From contig CAJUDU010000085.1 in NCBI GenBank assembly GCA_910584935.1, positions 1 to 9,323 of the forward strand: a stretch of 9,323 bases of DNA, in the 5' to 3' direction. The notes beneath the pieces were generated by a model. That model worked only from the letters and a program-made list of their open reading frames with translations. It had not been told where the DNA came from and did not search any database. The DNA is from an uncultured Butyricicoccus sp. (lineage in GTDB: Bacteria > Bacillota > Clostridia > Oscillospirales > Butyricicoccaceae). Position 1 is the first letter of the stretch, and every line of letters begins with the position of its first letter. Positions 1-7,784 of this stretch are shown in pieces. Made by a program: the position numbers and the translations under genes.

Positions 1-41
1 CGGGACTTTCACCCGTTAGAACGTGCGCTCGCCGGGCGCAC
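1..41 (-). mobile_element. 5' end of a group II intron (class IIC-like), cut by the window edge
   Basis: Read on the minus strand, the intron starts at base 41 with GTGCGCCCGGCGAGCGCAC, followed by TTCTAACGGGTGAAAGTCCCG at the window edge. The GUGYGCCCGGC start, the short first hairpin (GUGCGC pairing with GCGCAC) and the CGGG-UGAAAGU-CCCG hairpin match, from memory, the 5' end of bacterial IIC introns such as that of Oceanobacillus iheyensis. Class IIC introns are known to insert just downstream of rho-independent terminators, and this 5' end lies two bases past the U-run of the terminator at 44-81. The ribozyme core and any reverse transcriptase would lie beyond the left edge, so I cannot tell whether the intron is complete. 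Confidence 0.7.
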
Positions 42-43
42 TG

Positions 44-81
44 AAAAAACGCCGCAGACTTTTTCAAAATCTGCGGCGTTT
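44..81 (-). terminator. Intrinsic terminator, target site of the adjacent intron
   Basis: A perfect 12-bp stem pairs 47-58 with 70-81 around an 11-nt loop. On the minus strand it ends in six T residues (44-49). The opposite strand has only a short T-run, so it works best for leftward transcription, ending the remnant frame at 95-232 and probably rlmD. Confidence 0.8.
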
Positions 82-94
82 GCCTGTCCATACG

Positions 95-232
95 CTATTC
101 AGTTTTTGTGTTCCCACACTCCATATCAATGACGACCGAAACCGTGATATAGTCCTCAATGCGCTTATTGCGGAGTTTGTCGCCCTCGGCGTCGAACACC
201 ACATGGCGGGCAAAGTGTTGGAAACGCAGGAT
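95..232 (-). pseudogene. C-terminal fragment of an unidentified gene
   Basis: Between the rlmD stop and the terminator, the minus strand encodes about 45 residues ending at a TAG at 95-97. The fragment contains FARHVVFDAEGDKLRNKRIE and then DYITVSVVIDMECGNTKTE. Its composition looks like real protein (a charged segment, then a beta-like segment), but there is no start codon with a ribosome site. Upstream the frame runs into rlmD out of phase. I do not recognise the family. The neighbouring terminator plus intron suggest a mobile-element remnant whose 5' part was lost when it joined the rlmD 3' end. It could also be chance coding. Confidence 0.4.
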
Positions 233-234
233 TT

Positions 235-1599
235 CTACGAGTTTTCTCTTTGTAGCAACACAATAGTCTCCACATGGCTTGTCCGAGGGAACATATCAAA
301 TGCCTTGGCACGGGCTGCCTGATAGCCATGCCCAGCAAGCTGTTTGCAGTCACGGGCAAGGGTTGCTGGGTCACAGGATACATAAACAATCCGGGTGGGT
401 AACATGGCAGCAATGGCATCAATGGTTTCTGTGGTCAGTCCTTTGCGCGGCGGATCTACCACCAACACATCAGGCTGTTCGCCTTGCTGGGCAAGCATCA
501 TAGCGGCTTGCCCGGCATCCGCACAAATAAATTTTACATTTGGGATCTGGTTCCGTTCCGCATTGTCCCACGCGTTTTGAACTGCTTCGGCAACCACTTC
601 AATCCCTGTCACATGGCGGGCTTTTTCCGCAAGCGCTAGTGTAATTGTCCCCGCGCCGCAATATAAATCAACCACATTTTCTGTGCCGGATAACGCGGCA
701 AAATCAAGGGCACATTGATATAGTTTTTCCGCTTGGGCATGATTGACCTGATAAAATGCATGAGGGGATATCTGGAACACATTGCCACATAACACATCCT
801 GCATTGCAGGATGTCCCCATAATGTAATAGTCTTATCGCCAAGGATAACATTATCTGTCCGGCGGTTGATGTTTTGGACAATGCTGGTAAGTCCAGGGAT
901 GGCAGCTGTCAGCCGTTCAATCAAGGCTTCTTTGGCAGGCAAACCACGGCGTGCAGTCACCAGACAAAGCTGGGATTCCCCGGTAGAAGCGCCAGTACGT
1001 ACATAAATATGCCGGATTAAGCCTTCTTTGCTGTCCTCTGCATATGCGGGGACAGCATATTCCGTCATCCAATCGCATACAATGGCCGCGATTTGGTTTG
1101 CGGTTTGACTGGTAATACGGCATCCATCCGCTGCTTTGACAATATCATGGCTATGCGGACGGTAGAACCCAATATAAGCGCCATTCTCATCTTGTCCTAC
1201 AGGATATTGCGCCTTATTGCGGTAATGTTCCTGTTCTGGCGCACCGATAATCCCCTCGAAAATGCCTTCAATCCCGCCAATACGACGCAAAGCATCGGTA
1301 ACTTTCATTGCCTTTGCGCGCAGTTCTTCCTCATAAACAATATGCTGGAAACAACAGCCGCCGCATTTGCCTGCATAAGGGCAGGCAGGTTCTATCCGGT
1401 GTTTGGAAGACACAACAATGCGTTCTATCCGCCCAAAGGCAAGGTTTTTTTTGACTTTCAAGATTTTGATATCACATTGATCGCCTACAGCCCCGCCAGG
1501 GATGAATACAGCAATCCCTTCAATGCGGGCAACCGAAGCGCCTTCGGCGGTATAACCGGTAATTTCTGCGCGGTAAATTTTATTTTTTTGGAGTGCCAT
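235..1599 (-). CDS. rlmD: 23S rRNA (uracil-5-)-methyltransferase, RlmD/RlmCD family
   Basis: This 454-residue SAM-dependent enzyme of the TrmA/RumA family methylates C5 of a uridine in 23S rRNA (U1939 for RlmD; Gram-positive RlmCD enzymes also do U747). The N-terminal 60 or so residues are a TRAM-like RNA-binding domain. Cys73, Cys79, Cys82 and Cys160 fit the 4Fe-4S ligand pattern. The SAM motif VDLYCGAGTITLAL starts at about 310, VDPPRKG lies at 381-387, the catalytic Cys409 is in SCDPATLARD, and Glu444 in SHVET is the likely base. Length and termini are normal for the family. The frame stays open upstream to 1737, but I chose the ATG at 1599: homology starts there and a moderate AGGCGG site lies about 6 nt before it, while the upstream part would run through the carB terminator. 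A terminator separates it from carB, so it is probably transcribed on its own. Which uridine it methylates cannot be read from sequence. Confidence 0.95.
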   Translation of the reverse strand: MALQKNKIYRAEITGYTAEGASVARIEGIAVFIPGGAVGDQCDIKILKVKKNLAFGRIERIVVSSKHRIEPACPYAGKCGGCCFQHIVYEEELRAKAMKVTDALRRIGGIEGIFEGIIGAPEQEHYRNKAQYPVGQDENGAYIGFYRPHSHDIVKAADGCRITSQTANQIAAIVCDWMTEYAVPAYAEDSKEGLIRHIYVRTGASTGESQLCLVTARRGLPAKEALIERLTAAIPGLTSIVQNINRRTDNVILGDKTITLWGHPAMQDVLCGNVFQISPHAFYQVNHAQAEKLYQCALDFAALSGTENVVDLYCGAGTITLALAEKARHVTGIEVVAEAVQNAWDNAERNQIPNVKFICADAGQAAMMLAQQGEQPDVLVVDPPRKGLTTETIDAIAAMLPTRIVYVSCDPATLARDCKQLAGHGYQAARAKAFDMFPRTSHVETIVLLQRENS

Positions 1600-1635
1600 A
1601 TTGACCCGCCTGCCTTTCCCGTTTATGTTATACTT

Positions 1636-1668
1636 ATTGTACCATATGGCGGACATAAAAGGGAAGCA
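1636..1668 (-). promoter_or_regulatory. Candidate rlmD promoter
   Basis: On the minus strand, TACAAT (1636-1641) is preceded by TGG, giving an extended -10 (TGnTACAAT), about 37 bases before the rlmD ATG. No good -35 hexamer is visible at the normal spacing. It sits downstream of the carB terminator, where a separate rlmD promoter is expected. Confidence 0.4.
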
Positions 1669-1693
1669 GCACTTTGCCCTTTTGCACAGCGAT

Positions 1694-1730
1694 AAAAAAG
1701 GCAGCCCAATGGTTTTCGGGCTGCCTTTTT
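1694..1730 (-). terminator. Terminator of the pyr operon (after carB)
   Basis: A 13-bp perfect stem (1695-1707 with 1718-1730, AAAAAGGCAGCCC and its complement) encloses a 10-nt loop, with a T-run on both strands. It begins 10 bases beyond the carB stop and ends the leftward pyrR-pyrF-carA-carB transcript. Confidence 0.9.
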
Positions 1731-1739
1731 GGCACAATC

Positions 1740-4700
1740 TCAGCGGATGGTATTGATATCCACCATTTCACAGTTTGCAATTTTCATATTGGATTCCAAA
1801 CAGTTCAGCAGTGCATTTGCGGTATCAATCGCAGTCAAACAAGGGATTGCGTGTTCCACCGCCGCACGGCGGATTTTTACGCTGGCAAGTTCAGGATGCC
1901 GCCCCTTGATGGATGTGGAAATGACATAATCCACTTCCCCATTATCAATCATATCCAAAATATTGGGGTGCTGGTCAGGTTCAAACGCATTGTAAACCAC
2001 GTTAGTCGCAACCATATGACGGTTTAACGTATTGGCAGTGCCGCTGGTGGCATAAAGCTCATACCCAAGCGCTTCAAACCGGCTGGCAATCGAAACCGCT
2101 TCCTGTTTGTCCGCAGGGCGCACAGAAATCATCACAGCGCCTTTACGCTTGCGCATTTCATAACTGGCGCCGCTCAGCCCTTTGAACAAGGCTTCCTTAA
2201 AGGATTTGGATACGCCAAGCACTTCACCGGTAGATTTCATTTCCGGGCCAAGCTGGGTGTCAAGATCACGCAGTTTTTGGAATGAGAATACCGGGACTTT
2301 CACCGCATAATAATCGCTTTCCGGATATAATCCAGTGCCATAGCCCATATCTTTCAGTTTTTCGCCAAACATACAGCGGGTTGCCAAATCCACCATAGGC
2401 ACGCCAGTGACTTTGGAGATATATGGCACAGTACGGGAAGAACGCGGGTTGACCTCAATGACAAAAACTTCATCATTATACAGCACAAACTGGATATTGA
2501 CCAGCCCAAGCACAGCAAGGTTTTTTGCCAGCGCTTCGGTATACCGGATAATGGTATCTTTATGTTTCTGCTCAATATTGATAGACGGATAAATGGAAAT
2601 CGAGTCGCCGGAGTGTACGCCCGCACGTTCAAAATGTTCCATAATGCCTGGGATTAAAATATCATCCCCATCACAGATGGCGTCAACCTCAATTTCACGC
2701 CCCATCATATATTTGTCAACCAGCACAGGGTTTTCAACCTTGTTGCGGGTGATGACCTGCATATATTCGCGGATATCTTCTTCCGAAAAAGCTATTTCCA
2801 TCCCCTGCCCGCCAAGGACATAAGAAGGACGCACCAGTACAGGATAACCTAACCGGTCAGCAACTTCCACCGCTTCTTCCTCAGTCATCACGGTATCGCC
2901 CTTGGGGCGCGGAATGCCGCATTTCTCCAAAATAACATCGAATTTTTCGCGGTCTTCTGCCGCGTCAATCGACCATGCCGGCGTGCCAAGAATCGGCACA
3001 CCCAATTTTTCGATATGCTGCGCCAGGTTAATGGCGGTCTGCCCGCCAAACTGTACAATAGCAGCATCTGGTTTTTCGGCATTGATAACGCCTGTGACAT
3101 CTTCCGGTGTCAGCGGTTCAAAATACAGCCGGTCAGCCGTATCAAAGTCCGTGGAAACCGTTTCCGGGTTATTGTTGATGATAACCGTTTCACAACCAAG
3201 CGCTTTCAGCGCCCATACCGAATGCACCGAGCAATAGTCAAATTCAATGCCTTGCCCGATCCGGATCGGCCCAGAACCAAGCACCAGCACTTTTTTACGT
3301 CCATCAGATGGCTTGACTTCATTTTCATCGTCAAATGTCGAATAATAATATGGGGTTTCAGCGTCAAATTCTGCCGCGCAGGTGTCAACGGTTTTATAAA
3401 CCGGCAGCCGCCGGAAATCCCCAATGGTTTGCCCAGACATGGCTTCAATGGTCTTATCCAAAAAGCCCAGCTTCTTAGCGCGCAAATACAAATCCGCATC
3501 CAGCGTTTTGCACGCGGCAAGCTCTTTTTCCATATCCACAATGTTCATAAAGCCATGCAGGAACCATGTATCAATCTTGGTAATATCAAAGACTTGCTCA
3601 ATGGTCATCAGCCCGCGGCGGAACGCCTCGCAAATGACAAATAATCGTTCATCATTGGCGCGGTATACACCTGCTTTGACCTCGTCATCCGTCCATTTCT
3701 GCAAACGGGGCATGACAAGTGAATCCAGCTTGATTTCCGCGCCGCGTACCGATTTCATCATCGCTTGTTCAAATGACGGCGCAATTGCCATGACTTCGCC
3801 AGTCGCTTTCATTTGGGTGCCCAGCGAATTGTCCGCATAAACAAATTTATCAAACGGCCAGCGCGGGAATTTCGCTACAATATAGTCAATTGTCGGCTCA
3901 AAACAAGCATAGGTTTTGCCTGTCACCGCGTTAATGATTTCATCCAAACCATAGCCGATTGCAATTTTTGCGGTCACTTTGGCAATCGGATAACCAGTTG
4001 CTTTGGATGCCAGCGCGGACGAACGGGAAACACGCGGGTTGACTTCAATGACTGCATATTCAAAAGAAGTCGGGTGCAGTGCAAACTGTACGTTACAGCC
4101 GCCCTCAATGCCCAGTTCGGTGATAATTTTCAGCGCGGACGAACGCAGCATCTGATATTCTTTATCGCAAAGGGTCTGGGACGGTGCAACCACTACAGAA
4201 TCCCCTGTATGCACGCCGACTGGGTCAACATTTTCCATATTACAAATGGTGATCGCATTGCCTTTGCGGTCGCGCATGACCTCATATTCAATTTCTTTCC
4301 AACCCGAAATATCTTTTTCAACCAGGATTTCATCCACACGGGAATACATAATGCCAGTTGCGGCGATTTCTTTCAGTTCATCCCAGGTATGGGCAATACC
4401 GCCGCCTGTGCCGCCAAGGGTATAGGCAGGACGGATAATCACAGGCAAGCCGATTTCCTCTGTAAAAGCAATCGCATCTTCCACCGTATGCACAACTTTA
4501 GAAGCAATGCAAGGTTCGCCGATTTTCTCCATGGTATCCTTGAAAATCTGACGGTCTTCTGCTTTGGCAATGGTATCCGGGTTTGCGCCAAGCAGTTTAA
4601 CGCCCATTTCCTCTAAGAAACCATCCTCACAAAGTTCCATTGCAAGGTTTAAGCCGGTCTGTCCGCCAAGGTTTGGCAGCAGAGAATCCGGACGTTCTTT

Positions 4701-4937
4701 TTTGATAATCGCTTTGACCGCGTCAATGGTCATCGGTTCAATATAGACCCGGTCTGCCATGGCTTTATCGGTCATAATGGTTGCGGGGTTGGAGTTGACT
4801 AACACCACTTCCAGCCCTTCTTCACGCAGGGCACGGCAAGCCTGTGTACCGGCATAGTCAAATTCCGCCGCCTGCCCAATGACAATCGGACCGGAACCCA
4901 GCACCATGACTTTTTGAATATCTGTTCTTAACGGCAT
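1740..4937 (-). CDS. carB: Carbamoyl-phosphate synthase large subunit
   Basis: This 1065-residue synthetase subunit makes carbamoyl phosphate from bicarbonate, two ATP and ammonia channelled from CarA, feeding pyrimidine and arginine synthesis. The duplicated architecture is complete: a first Rossmann/ATP-grasp half opens with VMVLGSGPIVIGQ at about 10-22 and carries EVNPRVSRSSALASKATGYP near 298-317. An oligomerisation domain follows at about 400-545. A second half opens with VLVLGSGPIRIGQ at about 550-562 and carries EVNPRSSRTVPYISKVTGVP near 828-847. A C-terminal MGS-like allosteric domain (about 931-1065) includes YATSGTANTLN. Length is normal and no break is seen. The ATG follows AAAGGAGG, which lies inside the end of carA, and the two genes overlap by 10 nt, implying translational coupling. 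The distal position after pyrR puts it under the pyr attenuator, so pyrimidine control is likely; I see no arginine control signal. Confidence 0.98.
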   Translation of the reverse strand: MPLRTDIQKVMVLGSGPIVIGQAAEFDYAGTQACRALREEGLEVVLVNSNPATIMTDKAMADRVYIEPMTIDAVKAIIKKERPDSLLPNLGGQTGLNLAMELCEDGFLEEMGVKLLGANPDTIAKAEDRQIFKDTMEKIGEPCIASKVVHTVEDAIAFTEEIGLPVIIRPAYTLGGTGGGIAHTWDELKEIAATGIMYSRVDEILVEKDISGWKEIEYEVMRDRKGNAITICNMENVDPVGVHTGDSVVVAPSQTLCDKEYQMLRSSALKIITELGIEGGCNVQFALHPTSFEYAVIEVNPRVSRSSALASKATGYPIAKVTAKIAIGYGLDEIINAVTGKTYACFEPTIDYIVAKFPRWPFDKFVYADNSLGTQMKATGEVMAIAPSFEQAMMKSVRGAEIKLDSLVMPRLQKWTDDEVKAGVYRANDERLFVICEAFRRGLMTIEQVFDITKIDTWFLHGFMNIVDMEKELAACKTLDADLYLRAKKLGFLDKTIEAMSGQTIGDFRRLPVYKTVDTCAAEFDAETPYYYSTFDDENEVKPSDGRKKVLVLGSGPIRIGQGIEFDYCSVHSVWALKALGCETVIINNNPETVSTDFDTADRLYFEPLTPEDVTGVINAEKPDAAIVQFGGQTAINLAQHIEKLGVPILGTPAWSIDAAEDREKFDVILEKCGIPRPKGDTVMTEEEAVEVADRLGYPVLVRPSYVLGGQGMEIAFSEEDIREYMQVITRNKVENPVLVDKYMMGREIEVDAICDGDDILIPGIMEHFERAGVHSGDSISIYPSINIEQKHKDTIIRYTEALAKNLAVLGLVNIQFVLYNDEVFVIEVNPRSSRTVPYISKVTGVPMVDLATRCMFGEKLKDMGYGTGLYPESDYYAVKVPVFSFQKLRDLDTQLGPEMKSTGEVLGVSKSFKEALFKGLSGASYEMRKRKGAVMISVRPADKQEAVSIASRFEALGYELYATSGTANTLNRHMVATNVVYNAFEPDQHPNILDMIDNGEVDYVISTSIKGRHPELASVKIRRAAVEHAIPCLTAIDTANALLNCLESNMKIANCEMVDINTIR

Positions 4938-6034
4938 ACTGGCGCGCCCTCCTTTGCTTTATCAATGTTCTCCAGAAATTTGTCAAACAGGAATGAAGTA
5001 TCCATGGGACCGGGACATACTTCCGGATGGAACTGCACGGTAAACACAGGGCGGTTGATATGTTCAATCCCTTCCACCGAACCATCATTCAGATTGACAT
5101 AGCGCACCCGCGCAACCGCAGGGTCAACGCTGTCTTTCACCACAGCATAGCCATGATTTTGGCTGGTGATATACGTGCGGTCAAGGTCAATATCCTTTAC
5201 CGGATGATTGACGCCGCGATGCCCAAAACGCATTTTCTCTGTTTTCGCGCCAATGGCAAGCGCCATAAGCTGATGCCCCAGACAGATGCCAAAAATCGGG
5301 ATGCCGCTTTCTACCAGCACATTCAGGTTTGCAACAATTTGTACATTTTCCGCCGGGTCGCCGGGACCATTGGTCAGCATCACGCCGTCAAAATTGCCGG
5401 AAAGGATTTCCTGCGGGTCGCTGTCACCTGGCAGGACTGTGACTTCGCAGCCGCGAGATTGCAGTTCCCGCTCAATGTTATATTTCACGCCAAAATCCAG
5501 CAAGGCAATATGATAACGGGTTTCGCCATCCGCTTTGCAAATGGATTCCTGTGTACTGGTTACAGTTTTTACCGCATTTTTGACCAAATATTCCTGCATT
5601 GCCTGTTTAGCGGCTTCGTCCGGTTCATAGCCTTCGGTATAAATAATGCCGTTCATAACGCCGTTATTGCGCAAAATACGAGTAAGCTGGCGGGTATCAA
5701 TGCCATAAAGTCCGACAACCTTTTGGCTTTTCAAATAATGGTCAAGGGTATGGCGGCTGCGCCAGTTTGATGGATATTGGCAAATATCCCGCATAATAAA
5801 TCCAGAAACCCAACTTTTATGGGATTCATAATCTTCAAAATTAATGCCATAATTTCCAACCAGCGGATAAGTCATGGTGACAACCTGCCCATAATAAGAA
5901 GGGTCGGTTAAAACTTCCTGATAGCCTGCCATGCCGGTATTGAATACGACTTCGCCAATGCTTTGCCCTTCATACCCGCAGGCTTTCCCTTCAAACAGTG
6001 TGCCGTCTGCCAGCAGCAGATATGCTTTTTTCAC
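4928..6034 (-). CDS. carA: Carbamoyl-phosphate synthase small (glutaminase) subunit
   Basis: This 368-residue subunit hydrolyses glutamine and passes ammonia to CarB. The N-terminal CPSase small-chain domain covers about 1-160 (ADGTLFEG, then VVFNTGMAGYQEVLTDPSY). A class I glutamine amidotransferase domain follows, with TNGPGDP near 221-227, nucleophile Cys251 in GICLGHQ, and His336 and Glu338 in FHPE completing the triad. The frame can be read from a GTG at 6058, but that codon overlaps the pyrF stop and lacks a site. The GTG at 6034 is preferred because AAAGGAG lies 8 nt upstream and translation from it begins MKKAYLLLADG, the usual family N-terminus. It lies 20 nt after pyrF and overlaps carB by 10 nt, fitting 1:1 production of the two subunits. 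Confidence 0.97.
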   Translation of the reverse strand: MKKAYLLLADGTLFEGKACGYEGQSIGEVVFNTGMAGYQEVLTDPSYYGQVVTMTYPLVGNYGINFEDYESHKSWVSGFIMRDICQYPSNWRSRHTLDHYLKSQKVVGLYGIDTRQLTRILRNNGVMNGIIYTEGYEPDEAAKQAMQEYLVKNAVKTVTSTQESICKADGETRYHIALLDFGVKYNIERELQSRGCEVTVLPGDSDPQEILSGNFDGVMLTNGPGDPAENVQIVANLNVLVESGIPIFGICLGHQLMALAIGAKTEKMRFGHRGVNHPVKDIDLDRTYITSQNHGYAVVKDSVDPAVARVRYVNLNDGSVEGIEHINRPVFTVQFHPEVCPGPMDTSFLFDKFLENIDKAKEGAPVCR

Positions 6035-6054
6035 GGTATTCACTCCTTTGATAT

Positions 6055-6972
6055 TCACCGGATCGCGTTTACAATATCATCGCGCATACGAATCGCTTCT
6101 GCGCGGGCGGCTTCCTGATAATCTGTGCCATTATGTCCTGTTTTCTGCCAAGCACACATAATGCCGCGGGATGAATTGACAATTGCGCCCAGCCCGTCCG
6201 GATTAAACGCATTAGCAATATCCTGCGCGGTTGCGCCCTGCGCACCATAACCGGGGACTAAAAAATAAGCTTTGGGCAGCAAACTACGTATAATCTTCTG
6301 TTCTTCCGGATATGTTGCGCCAACCACCGCGCCAACTTCATTATAACCGCAAGGGGTATCCAGTCCCGCGCCCCATGCCAAAATTTTCTCGGCAACGCGT
6401 ACAAATAATGGTTTACCCTCCATATCACGGTTCTGAAACTCGCCAGAGGATTTGTTGGATGTTTTGACCAGCACATAAATGCTTTTCTGCCGGTTGCGGC
6501 ATTCTTTGAGGAATGGTTCAATGCCGTCTGTGCCAAGATAAGCATTGACGGTTGCCGCGTCACAATCATAAACCGGCAGTTCTTCGCCCCAAACCTTGGT
6601 GCAACCAAGGTAGCTTTCCGCATAAGCGGAAGCGGTTGCGCCAATATCATTGCGTTTGACGTCGGCAATAACATACATCCCTTTTTCCTGCGCATAGCGG
6701 ATGGTTGCGCGCAGGGTACGTGCCCCAGCGGGGCCAAGCAGCTCATAATAAGCCGCCTGCGGCTTAATCGCAGGAACAACATCACAAAGCGCATCAATCA
6801 GCCCAAAGTTAAAGCGGAGCAGGGCAGAGGCGGCAGCTTCCAGCGTGGCGCCGGATTCCCGGCGGATATCTTCGGTCAGGCAGTCTGGGATATATTCCAG
6901 GCGGGCATCTAAGCCCGCAACCACAGGGCTGCCTAATTTTTTTATTTTTTCAACAAGTGTTTGTATAGACAT
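6055..6972 (-). CDS. pyrF: Orotidine 5'-phosphate decarboxylase, type 2 subfamily
   Basis: This 305-residue enzyme converts OMP to UMP, the last step of de novo UMP synthesis. The catalytic motif VIADVKRNDIG places Asp104, Lys106 and Asp109 at the active site. Also present are GLDARLEYIPD (20-30), FNFGLID (54-60), VKTSNKSSGEFQ (169-180), VPGYGAQGA (239-247) and VNSSRG (265-270), typical of the longer PyrF subfamily 2 of Clostridia rather than the roughly 240-residue Bacillus type. The frame is open from an ATG at 6987 that overlaps the pyrR stop, but AGGA is only about one base before it. The ATG at 6972 has GAGGAG 7 nt upstream and yields MSIQTLVEKI, so I chose it. It starts 11 nt after pyrR, in the same operon. 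Confidence 0.96.
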   Translation of the reverse strand: MSIQTLVEKIKKLGSPVVAGLDARLEYIPDCLTEDIRRESGATLEAAASALLRFNFGLIDALCDVVPAIKPQAAYYELLGPAGARTLRATIRYAQEKGMYVIADVKRNDIGATASAYAESYLGCTKVWGEELPVYDCDAATVNAYLGTDGIEPFLKECRNRQKSIYVLVKTSNKSSGEFQNRDMEGKPLFVRVAEKILAWGAGLDTPCGYNEVGAVVGATYPEEQKIIRSLLPKAYFLVPGYGAQGATAQDIANAFNPDGLGAIVNSSRGIMCAWQKTGHNGTDYQEAARAEAIRMRDDIVNAIR

Positions 6973-6983
6973 GAATGTTCTCC

Positions 6984-7511
6984 TCATTCCTGTATAATCA
7001 TTACGGCATCTGTGCCATCGGTTTCTTTCAGACAGACTTTGACCCGTTCAGAACGGGCAGTTGGCAGGTTTTTGCCGACATAATCCGGGCGGATGGGTAA
7101 TTCCCGATGCCCACGGTCTATCATCACCGCAAGCTGGATGCGCCCTGCGCGTCCCATGCGGGAAATGGCTTCAATGGCGGCACGGGCAGTCCGCCCAGTA
7201 TAAAGCACATCATCCACCAGCACAACCGTATGGCCTTCCAGCGCGGGCAAATCGGGGAAACGCCCATCCGTATGGGCAGCGCCGCGCGGCAAATCATCCC
7301 GCAAAGGGGAAATATCAAGTTCCAGCACCGGTGGGCAAAGCCCGTGAGCTTCATGGATATTGCCAGCAATACGTCGGGCAAGCGGTACGCCGCGCGTACG
7401 GACGCCGGCAAGCAAAATATCTGCGCCATGGTTTTTCTCAATGATTTGGTAAGAAATACGGGCAAGGGCACGGCGCATTGCGTTTTCGTCCATAACTTCG
7501 GTTTGATGCAA
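6984..7511 (-). CDS. pyrR: PyrR: pyr operon attenuation protein / uracil phosphoribosyltransferase
   Basis: PyrR binds pyr mRNA when UMP or UTP is high and causes termination in the leader; it also has uracil phosphoribosyltransferase activity. This 175-residue copy matches Bacillus PyrR in length and order: DENAMRRALARISYQIIE (8-25), the GVRTRGVPLARR segment, the PRPP-binding loop VVLVDDVLYTGRT (about 96-108), and RGHRELPIRPDYVGKNLPT (133-151). I chose the TTG at 7511, which follows AGGAGG by 9 nt and gives MHQTEVMDEN, aligned with the family N-terminus. An ATG at 7493 would remove six residues and lacks a site. An ATG at 7604 is in frame but directly follows the attenuator U-run without a site. 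It is the first gene of the operon it controls. Confidence 0.96.
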   Translation of the reverse strand: MHQTEVMDENAMRRALARISYQIIEKNHGADILLAGVRTRGVPLARRIAGNIHEAHGLCPPVLELDISPLRDDLPRGAAHTDGRFPDLPALEGHTVVLVDDVLYTGRTARAAIEAISRMGRAGRIQLAVMIDRGHRELPIRPDYVGKNLPTARSERVKVCLKETDGTDAVMIIQE

Positions 7512-7604
7512 CCCCAAGCCCCTCCTTTCCCATGGCGGCATGACACAAACAATCATCATATGGCTGTATTTTTTAGCATTTGCAGCCTGTCGGGATTTAC
7601 ACAT

Positions 7605-7640
7605 AAAAAATTGCTTTCCTTAGAAAAGCCGGAAAGCAAG
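7605..7640 (-). terminator. pyr leader attenuator terminator
   Basis: On the minus strand a 9-bp stem, TTGCTTTCC pairing with GGAAAGCAA (7631-7639 with 7611-7619), is followed at once by six T residues (7605-7610). It lies about 95 nt before the pyrR start and downstream of the PyrR-binding hairpin, the usual place for a Gram-positive pyr attenuator. Confidence 0.88.
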
Positions 7641-7713
7641 GATACAATGCCGTCATTTTTTATATTTACATATGCAAAAATGGACGGCAATTTTCGTTTC
7701 TTGATTTTCGGCC
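7627..7713 (-). promoter_or_regulatory. Antiterminator of the pyr attenuator
   Basis: The 5' arm GGCCGAAAATCAAG (7713-7700) can pair with CTTGCTTTCCGGCT (7640-7627) in 12 of 14 positions including one G-U. The latter covers the whole 5' arm of the terminator, so the two structures exclude each other. Inside this helix a separate hairpin (7649-7688) with GCCGTC/GACGGC plus six A-U pairs and one bulged C brings the distant arms together. This is pairing by eye; no folding energy was computed. Confidence 0.65.
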
Positions 7714-7743
7714 TTGACGGGCTCACTGTCCCAAGTTAAAGGC
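7711..7743 (-). promoter_or_regulatory. PyrR-binding RNA hairpin (anti-antiterminator)
   Basis: The minus strand reads GCCTTTAAC, then GGGACAGTGAGCCC, then GTCAAGGC. The lower stem is GCCTT/AAGGC, with an asymmetric purine-containing bulge next to it. The upper stem GGG/CCC and a closing C-G pair carry the hexaloop CAGUGA, matching the CNGNGA loop of known PyrR sites. The UUUAA before the upper stem and AAGG after it also fit the family. The upper stem differs from the Bacillus AGUCC/GGCU version. The lower 3' arm shares GGC with the antiterminator, so PyrR binding would release the terminator. Confidence 0.8.
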
Positions 7744-7784
7744 GGCTGCATGAAAGAAATATATCACATACAGCTTTAAGAAAT

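Noticed and set aside
1093..1695. 200-codon open frame on the plus strand
   Set aside because: Antisense to rlmD, whose motifs are clear; no ribosome site and no recognisable protein.
2292..2304. 13-base match between the intron end (1-13) and carB
   Set aside because: The first 13 bases of the window differ only at the last position from this stretch, which encodes a conserved CarB segment (VKVPVFSF); a chance match.
3813..4616. 267-codon open frame on the plus strand, plus several of 60-210 codons opposite carB
   Set aside because: All lie opposite the intact carB; their open reading is a by-product of codon bias on the other strand.
5027..5770. 247-codon open frame on the plus strand
   Set aside because: Antisense to carA, which has its full catalytic triad; no start signal.
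7649..7688. Possible plus-strand terminator with a 12-bp stem
   Set aside because: There is no gene upstream on the plus strand and the following bases are only weakly T-rich; it fits better as the inner hairpin of the pyr antiterminator.
7107..7739. 210-codon open frame on the plus strand through pyrR and the leader
   Set aside because: Runs opposite pyrR and the attenuator structures, with no ribosome site and an unlikely composition.
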